Source: Gemmatimonadota bacterium (GTDB lineage Bacteria; Gemmatimonadota; Gemmatimonadetes; Gemmatimonadales; Gemmatimonadaceae). From it: DNA of 19,918 nucleotides. Below, in pieces: positions 14,949-19,918 of the stretch. Under the pieces are notes generated by a model. It made no database searches and was not told the DNA's origin. It was given only the letters and a program-made list of their open reading frames with translations. The stretch spans positions 1,220 to 21,137 of the forward strand of contig PLMM01000165.1 of NCBI GenBank assembly GCA_003142495.1, written 5' to 3'. Numbering within the stretch: the first letter of the stretch is position 1; every line of letters begins with the position of its first letter. A program made the position numbers and the translations under genes.

Positions 14949-15437
14949 ATGAAGGGAATTCTGATCATCGACCACGGATCGATGAAGGAAGCGGCGAACC
15001 ACATGCTCGAGTGCGTGGGCGAGTTGGTGCAGCGCATGGCGGGCGAGGGAGTGATCGTTCGCGTGGCGCACATGGAGCTGGCCGCGCCGACCATCGCCGA
15101 GGGCTTCGCGGCGTGCGTCGCGGCCGGCGCCACGGAGATCGTGGCCTTCCCGTACATGCTCTCCCCTGGCAAGCACTCCACGCGCGACATCCCGCGGATG
15201 GTTGCAGAGATCTCCGCCGAACACCCCGGAATTCCGGTGCAGGTGACGACGGCGTTCGGCGTGAACGAGCAGCTCGCGGCGGTGGTGCTCGCGAAGTCCG
15301 GCGTCGCGCTTGCCGCGCGTGTCGATCCGCGCCGCTGCGAGCGCCCCGCGGGAACGCCCGAGCGCTACTGCGGCGACGGCTGCGCGGAGAACAACGCACC
15401 CGCAACGCTGCGTCTCGCGGAGAGCCTCACGGGCTGA
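14949..15437 (+). CDS. cbiX: short CbiX-like sirohydrochlorin chelatase with Cys tail
   Basis: 162 residues from ATG 14949 with a good Shine-Dalgarno (GAGGAG, about 14937-14942). CbiX-type chelatases insert Co2+ or Fe2+ into sirohydrochlorin, for cobalamin or siroheme. Visible: IIDHGS with His9 and FPYMLSPGKHSTRDIP with His76, the two metal-binding histidines of the short CbiX class, plus HMELAAPTI (Glu43). The length fits a single-domain (homodimeric) form plus a tail of about 35 residues containing Cys130, Cys141 and Cys145, a possible metal or iron-sulfur site. It follows the metH-yitJ pair by 57 bases. A cobalt role would suit the cobalamin-dependent MetH next door, but the metal cannot be told from sequence, and the gene may have its own promoter (TATATT at 14912-14917). 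Confidence 0.85.
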   Translation: MKGILIIDHGSMKEAANHMLECVGELVQRMAGEGVIVRVAHMELAAPTIAEGFAACVAAGATEIVAFPYMLSPGKHSTRDIPRMVAEISAEHPGIPVQVTTAFGVNEQLAAVVLAKSGVALAARVDPRRCERPAGTPERYCGDGCAENNAPATLRLAESLTG

Positions 15438-15484
15438 TCGCGGCAGCGCTGCGCGTACGAAGCCCCTGCAGTAAGATTGTTCGC

Positions 15485-16651
15485 ATGACTACAAACGCAA
15501 CGGCCGCGCACGCCCCGCTCAGCGCGCTGTCCGAAGAGGAGAGCGCGTTCCGCGATGCCGTGCACGACTTCGCGGAGCAGGAAGTCCGTCCGCGCGTGCA
15601 GGAGATGGAGCGCGCGGCGCGCATCGATCCCACCCTCGTGCCCGCCCTGTTCGAGCTCGGGCTCATGGGCATCGAGGTCGACGAGAAATACGGCGGCGCC
15701 GGTGGCTCGCTGATGATGGTGACGCTCGCGGTCGAGGAGATCAGCCGCGTCGACGCGTCTGCGGCGATCATGGTCGACGTGCAGAACACGCTCGTGAACT
15801 ATCCCATTTCGCGCTACGGCACAGAGGCGCAGCGCGAGAAATATCTGCCGCGCCTCACGTCGAAGACGATCGGCGCCTATGCGCTCTCCGAGGCCGGCTC
15901 GGGTTCCGATGCCTTCGGCCTCGCAACACGCGCCGAGCAGCAGGGCGGCGGCTGGGCGCTCACCGGTCGCAAGCTCTGGATCACGAATGGCGCGGACGCC
16001 GGCGTTTTCGTCGTGTTCGCCAACGCGAATCCCGCCGCGGGCTACAAGGGGATCACCGCGTTCGTAGTCGAGCGCGACACGCCGGGCTTCACCGTCGGCA
16101 AGAAAGAGGACAAGCTCGGCATCCGTGCATCGAGCACCACCGAACTGCTCTTCGACGGCTGCGTCGTTCCCGCCGCGAACGTGCTGGGCGAGGTGGGCCA
16201 AGGGTACAAGATCGCGATCGAGACGCTCAACGTCGGCCGGATAGGGATCGGCGCACAGATGATCGGGATCGCGCGTGGCGCGCTCGACGCGACGCTCGAG
16301 TACGTGAAAGAGCGGAAGCAGTTCGCCACGCGACTCGCGGACTTTCAGGGCATTCAGTTCCAGCTCGCGCAGGCCGCGACCGAGCTCGAGGCCGCGCGGC
16401 TGCTCGTCTACAACGCCGCGCGGATCAAGGACAGCGGCCAGCCGTTCACCCGCGAGGCGGCGATGGCGAAGCTCTTCGCCTCACAGGTATGCGAGCGCGT
16501 GACATCGCTGTGCGTCGAGCTGCACGGCGGCTACGGCTACACCAAGGACTACCCCGTCGAGAAGTTCTACCGCGACGCGAAGATCGGAACGATCTACGAG
16601 GGCACATCGAACATGCAGCTGCAGACGATCGCGAAGCTGCTGCTCAAGTAG
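15485..16651 (+). CDS. acyl-CoA dehydrogenase (short/branched-chain type)
   Basis: 388 residues from ATG 15485, 47 bases after the chelatase stop. FAD-dependent enzyme that introduces a trans-2,3 double bond in acyl-CoA, passing electrons to electron-transferring flavoprotein. Three-domain layout: N-terminal helical domain (ESAFRDAVHDFAEQEVRP), central beta domain with ALSEAGSGSDAFG and KLWITNGADAG, and the C-terminal helical domain with KERKQFATRLADFQGIQFQ and ELHGGYGYTKDYPVEKFYRDAKI. Glu372 in YEGTSNMQ is at the place of the catalytic base of short-chain acyl-CoA dehydrogenases. Full length. Chain length and branching preference cannot be assigned; no other beta-oxidation gene is nearby. 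It converges with the Yip1-type gene with 13 bases between stops. Confidence 0.95.
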   Translation: MTTNATAAHAPLSALSEEESAFRDAVHDFAEQEVRPRVQEMERAARIDPTLVPALFELGLMGIEVDEKYGGAGGSLMMVTLAVEEISRVDASAAIMVDVQNTLVNYPISRYGTEAQREKYLPRLTSKTIGAYALSEAGSGSDAFGLATRAEQQGGGWALTGRKLWITNGADAGVFVVFANANPAAGYKGITAFVVERDTPGFTVGKKEDKLGIRASSTTELLFDGCVVPAANVLGEVGQGYKIAIETLNVGRIGIGAQMIGIARGALDATLEYVKERKQFATRLADFQGIQFQLAQAATELEAARLLVYNAARIKDSGQPFTREAAMAKLFASQVCERVTSLCVELHGGYGYTKDYPVEKFYRDAKIGTIYEGTSNMQLQTIAKLLLK

Positions 16652-16664
16652 AGCGCGCCGCCGC

Positions 16665-17390
16665 TCAGCTGCGCAGGGCGCCGAGCAGCCCGGGGAGCGC
16701 GCCGATGATCCAGACGATCGCCGCCGCGATGTACGAATTCTGCTTCGAGACCTTTCCCGTGATTTGTAGCCCGATCGCGAGCAGAATCGTCTCCCAGATG
16801 GTGAAGACGTCGAGGCGGGTGACGAGCGACATGAGAATCGGCGATGCCGTCTCGGGGTCGAAGAGCGCGCCCACCCCCACGGTCAATCGCGCCATTCCGT
16901 TCAGACGCTCCGGCGTCGAGAGCAGGCCGATGAGCGCACCCACAATCGACGCGAGTATCTTGGGAAAAAATGCGTACGTCGCGACCATGATCCCCTGCGA
17001 CGCCGTCTCCTTCGAGTCGAAGATCTTGCCGGTGAGCCAGAGCGTGACCCCCGTCAGCATCGCAATGATCGGGATCGCGATGATGATGAACACCGGCCCC
17101 AGCTTCTCGCCCATCGCGCGCTGCGACTGCATCTGCTCGGCCGTGACCTCGGGATGGGCCTTCGCCGCCTTCGCGAACGCACGACTCGTCTCGGCGTCGA
17201 TCGCGGGCTGCACGAGCGGCTTCGTCCCGTAGAGCAAAATCCCGAAGAGCACCGTCAGCACGAGCAGCGGCATGCCGAATCCCGAATTCTCGCGGCGCCT
17301 GAACACCGCGGACGGCGACGTGAAGATGTCGATGAAATCTTCCCAGAGCGACGCGGTTGGTGCAGAAGGAATAGTCGCTGGCTCGGTCAC
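16665..17390 (-). CDS. Yip1-family integral membrane protein
   Basis: 241 residues from GTG 17390, chosen because a GGAG lies seven bases upstream; a TTG at 17420 would add ten residues but has no Shine-Dalgarno. The N-terminus SLWEDFIDIFTSPSAVFRRR is the typical cytoplasmic lead of bacterial Yip1 (PF04893-like) proteins. About five membrane helices follow (near 40-60, 100-122, 130-155, 185-205, 212-235), with a polar, charged loop (about 62-98) between the first and second. Function of bacterial Yip1 proteins is not established. It is divergent from the M24 peptidase, and the 134-base gap between them carries a direct repeat. Confidence 0.8.
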   Translation of the reverse strand: MTEPATIPSAPTASLWEDFIDIFTSPSAVFRRRENSGFGMPLLVLTVLFGILLYGTKPLVQPAIDAETSRAFAKAAKAHPEVTAEQMQSQRAMGEKLGPVFIIIAIPIIAMLTGVTLWLTGKIFDSKETASQGIMVATYAFFPKILASIVGALIGLLSTPERLNGMARLTVGVGALFDPETASPILMSLVTRLDVFTIWETILLAIGLQITGKVSKQNSYIAAAIVWIIGALPGLLGALRS

Positions 17391-17428
17391 GGTCCGACTC
17401 CACGCGTTGAGTGTGTGCAACTATGATC

Positions 17429-17455
17429 CACGTCAGTACGTAGTCACGCCAGTAC
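17429..17455. repeat. 11-base direct repeat in divergent intergenic region
   Basis: CACGTCAGTAC (17429-17439) and CACGCCAGTAC (17445-17455) differ at one base and are spaced 16 bases start to start. They lie between the divergently transcribed Yip1-type and M24 peptidase genes, upstream of both. Tandem half-sites of this kind can bind a response regulator or other dimeric factor. The two copies alone are weak evidence. Confidence 0.4.
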
Positions 17456-17524
17456 ACGTTTCGAACATTGTGCGCCGCTGCCCTGCCCTAACGTTACCGT
17501 AGCCTTCAATTGAGGTCTGCCGCC

Positions 17525-19000
17525 GTGCGCCGTGCGCTCCTCGTAACTCTTTTCACACTCGCCACTTCTCCGCTCGCGGCGCAGATCCCCGCCGCCGAAT
17601 ACGCCGCGCGACGCGACTCGCTCGCCGCGACGATGAGCGACGGTGTATTGATATCGCTCGGCGGCCACGAGCCGGCGGAGGATTTTCTCGCCTTCTATCC
17701 GCAGCCGTCGTTCTTCTATCTGACGGGCGTGACCGAGCCGGACGCGGTGCTCGTGATCGTCAAGCGAGCGAGCGCCGTCTCGATGACGCTCTTCGTGCAG
17801 CCGCGCGACCCGGCGCGCGAGGCGTGGACGGGCACGCGACTCGGCGCCGAGGGGATGAAGCGCGCGACGGGAATTCTCTCGCGCACGATCGACCAGCTTC
17901 GTCCCGCGCTCGATTCCCTGCTCGCTTCGGGCGGGACGCTCTCGGTGGTCGGAGATCTCTCGGGCAACGGATTCTCGACGCGCGACGAGCAGTTCGTCTC
18001 CGCGCTGCACGGCGATCACGCCGACCTGCACGTAGTCGACGCGAACGAGCTCGTCGCGCATCTCCGCATGCGACACAGCGCCTCGGAGCTCGCGCTCGAG
18101 CGCAAGGCGATCGACATCACCGTGCGCGCCCAGCGCGATGCGATCTCGTCGATTCGCCCCGGAGTGAACGAGTTCGAGATTCAGGCACTCATCGACTACA
18201 CCTTTCGCAGGAATGGAGCGGACCGGCCGTCGTTCTCCTCGATCGTGGGCTCGGGCCCCAACTCCACCGCGCTCCACTACACCGCGAACGATCGTTTCAT
18301 GAAGGACGGCGACGTCGTCGTCATGGACATCGGCGCGTCGTACCGTGGCTACGCGGCCGATGTCACGCGCACCGTGCCGGTGAGCGGCACCTTCACCCCC
18401 GAGCAGCGCGCGGTGTATCAGGTGGTGCGCGACGCGCAGCACGCCGCCGAGCTGGTCGCGAAGATCGGCACGACGTCGGCGCAGATGGACGACGCGGCGA
18501 ACAAGGCGTTGAGCGCCGGGCTCACGAAGCTCGGGCTGATCGAATCGGGGGTCGGCACGTACGATCCCGGCACCGCGGGGTGCCACAGACGCGTCGCCGC
18601 TGGATGCGCGCAGCTCTCGCTCTTCTACATTCACGCGCTCGGCCACGCGATCGGGCTCGAGGTGCACGATCCGACGTCGTACACTATCGCGCCGGGAAAT
18701 ACCTTCACGCTCGAGCCGGGAATCTACGTTCGCCCCACCGTGCTCGACGAGCTCCCCGACACGCCGAAGAATCGCGCGATGATCGCGAAGCTGCGGCCGG
18801 CCGTGCAGCGCTACGCGAACATCGGCGTGCGCATCGAGGACGACTACTTCGCGACGGAGGGCGGCGTGGAGTGGATCTCGCGCGGGCCGCGCGAGGCGCG
18901 CGAGATCGAACAGATGATGCGCACGCGCGCTGCGGTGCCGGCGGCGCGCGACTCATCGATCGTAGACTGGTATCGCCAGACCGAGCCGGGCATCCGCTGA
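17525..19000 (+). CDS. secreted M24 metallopeptidase (Xaa-Pro aminopeptidase-like)
   Basis: 491 residues from GTG 17525, preferred because GAGGT lies eight bases upstream; an in-frame TTG at 17510 adds five residues and overlaps that site. A signal peptide (about 1-20, ending SPLAAQ) predicts export. The N-terminal creatinase-like domain (about 25-185) is followed by the pita-bread catalytic domain. The five dinuclear-metal ligands of M24 are visible: Asp268 (VVMDIGASYRGY), Asp279 (ADVTRTVPV), His374 (HALGHAIGLEVHD), Glu397 (LEPGIY) and Glu438 (RIEDDY). Expected to release N-terminal residues before proline. Unusual: Cys353 and Cys361 in a short loop just before the metal His, which could form a disulfide after export. 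Converges with the M61 gene, 20 bases between stops. Confidence 0.93.
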   Translation: MRRALLVTLFTLATSPLAAQIPAAEYAARRDSLAATMSDGVLISLGGHEPAEDFLAFYPQPSFFYLTGVTEPDAVLVIVKRASAVSMTLFVQPRDPAREAWTGTRLGAEGMKRATGILSRTIDQLRPALDSLLASGGTLSVVGDLSGNGFSTRDEQFVSALHGDHADLHVVDANELVAHLRMRHSASELALERKAIDITVRAQRDAISSIRPGVNEFEIQALIDYTFRRNGADRPSFSSIVGSGPNSTALHYTANDRFMKDGDVVVMDIGASYRGYAADVTRTVPVSGTFTPEQRAVYQVVRDAQHAAELVAKIGTTSAQMDDAANKALSAGLTKLGLIESGVGTYDPGTAGCHRRVAAGCAQLSLFYIHALGHAIGLEVHDPTSYTIAPGNTFTLEPGIYVRPTVLDELPDTPKNRAMIAKLRPAVQRYANIGVRIEDDYFATEGGVEWISRGPREAREIEQMMRTRAAVPAARDSSIVDWYRQTEPGIR

Positions 19001-19020
19001 GCAAGCTGCCGGCTCGTCGC

Positions 19021-19918
19021 TCAGCCAGTCGTCCCGTGCAGGATGCCACTACGCACGCGCACGGCCTTCGCGGTCGCACCAGGCAGCGGCACGATCCGGG
19101 TCTGCACGTGCCAGGCGAAGTGCAGCGGCGCCACGAGTGAGCTTTGCTTTCCGCCACGCAGGATGGTGATTGGAATCATCGCGCTCTTTGCATCACCGTA
19201 CCTCGCGCGCAGTTGCTGCGCGAGCGAGGGCGCATCGCCTTGGATATCGCCCACGCGTACGAGATCATCGCCCGCCTGTACTCCGGCCTGCTCCGCCGTG
19301 GATCCCGGCTCGACCGCCGTCACGCGCATGCCATTGTCGTCCTGCCCCATCGTGACGCCGAGCACCGGAATGCGCACCGAGTCGGAGAGCAACTGGAGTC
19401 CGCCGAGTGGAAGCACGCTCGGCCACGGATACGGCTCGCGCCCGTCGATGTAGCGCGTATCGAAATCCGCGAAAGACTTTCCGCCCGCCGCGCTCTCGAC
19501 CGCCTTCCACCACTGCTCGCCGGTAAAACCCTTTCCCGCCTTGTACGCGTCGCGATACAACCCGCGCATCACATCGTCGAGCGAGCGATGGTTGTCGCTC
19601 GCGTCGCGGATGAGAATGTCGAGCATCAGCCCCGCGAGCGATCCCTTCGGATAGTACGCGTCCGCCGTGCCGTCGGTCGGATGGATCCACGCCGAGAGCG
19701 ACGCGTCTTCGAGTCCGAACGGAGTGAGTGAGGCGACCTCGCCGATCTTCCCCGCCGTCGTCGCAAAGAACGCGGCCGAGTCGCTCACGCCGCTGCGCAC
19801 GAGCGCGAGGTCGGCGTAGTAGTCGGTGACCCCTTCGCTCATCCAGAGCCACGCCGTCGGCTGCTCGTGCGCGTACTGGTACGGCCACATCTCCGCGGGG
19901 CGAAGGCGCTTCACGTTC
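19021..19918 (-). CDS. M61 (glycyl aminopeptidase-like) peptidase with PDZ domain, 3' part
   Basis: The gene enters from the right edge, so the N-terminal part is missing; about 298 residues are present. It opens with NVKRLRP, the segment that directly follows the HEFFH-type zinc motif in M61 peptidases; that motif itself would lie outside the window. WLWMSEGVTDYYADL carries the third zinc ligand Glu. Then come the helical region (PKGSLAGLMLDILIRD) and a C-terminal PDZ domain (about the last 105 residues: LGVTMGQDDNGMRVTAVEPGSTAEQAGVQAGDDLVRVGD). Family members are exported or periplasmic peptidases, some with preference for N-terminal Gly/Ala. A valine (GTG at 19914) near the edge is an internal codon, not the start. 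Confidence 0.93.
   Translation of the reverse strand, partial: NVKRLRPAEMWPYQYAHEQPTAWLWMSEGVTDYYADLALVRSGVSDSAAFFATTAGKIGEVASLTPFGLEDASLSAWIHPTDGTADAYYPKGSLAGLMLDILIRDASDNHRSLDDVMRGLYRDAYKAGKGFTGEQWWKAVESAAGGKSFADFDTRYIDGREPYPWPSVLPLGGLQLLSDSVRIPVLGVTMGQDDNGMRVTAVEPGSTAEQAGVQAGDDLVRVGDIQGDAPSLAQQLRARYGDAKSAMIPITILRGGKQSSLVAPLHFAWHVQTRIVPLPGATAKAVRVRSGILHGTTG

Noticed and set aside
13203-15224. 673-codon open frame on the minus strand
   Set aside because: Shadow of the YitJ-type fusion and cbiX; the sense-strand proteins have clear family motifs.
1-19918. Mobile elements, CRISPR arrays, tRNA or rRNA genes
   Set aside because: None were seen by eye: no transposase or integrase motifs, no regularly spaced repeats, no cloverleaf. 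A tRNAscan or covariance search was not possible here.

Overview
The window is a chromosomal segment of a high-GC bacterium with a Gram-negative style envelope: there is a lipoprotein and there are several exported peptidases. The gene set, the exported S9A/M24/M61 peptidases, the Yip1-type protein and the non-AUG starts with 4-base stop/start overlaps are most compatible with Gemmatimonadota or a related phylum. That assignment is inference, since no rRNA or marker gene is present. No transposase, integrase, phage gene, tRNA or CRISPR array was seen, so this is not an obvious mobile island. All functions are assigned by reading motifs, not by database search.

Left part (1-6336). A minus-strand block holds three tightly overlapping genes typical of exosortase (XrtA/PEP-CTERM)-associated exopolysaccharide loci: a polysaccharide deacetylase, a FemAB-like acyltransferase and a DegT-type PLP aminotransferase. 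They are joined by GTGA and TTGA overlaps. Next on the same strand, but as its own transcription unit, is a putative glycosidase lipoprotein preceded by a clear cyclic-di-GMP-I (GEMM-I) riboswitch. Divergent from the deacetylase is a VanZ-domain membrane protein with a central beta-rich region. Together they suggest matrix polysaccharide synthesis and remodelling with c-di-GMP input.

Middle part (6428-14891). A secreted prolyl oligopeptidase and a YggT-family membrane protein are followed by a SAM-II-type riboswitch with an intrinsic terminator. These precede cobalamin-dependent methionine synthase (metH), which is overlapped by GTGA with a fused homocysteine S-methyltransferase/methylenetetrahydrofolate reductase of the YitJ type. 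The pair makes methyl-tetrahydrofolate and uses it to remethylate homocysteine, with SAM as the predicted feedback signal.

Right part (14949-19918). A short CbiX-like sirohydrochlorin chelatase with a cysteine-containing tail, an acyl-CoA dehydrogenase, a convergent Yip1-family membrane protein, a secreted M24 (Xaa-Pro aminopeptidase-like) metallopeptidase and the 3' part of a convergent M61 PDZ peptidase that runs off the right edge.

The two riboswitches are the strongest non-protein signals. The most interesting hypothesis is a c-di-GMP ON-switch controlling a matrix glycosidase beside XrtA-type polysaccharide genes.
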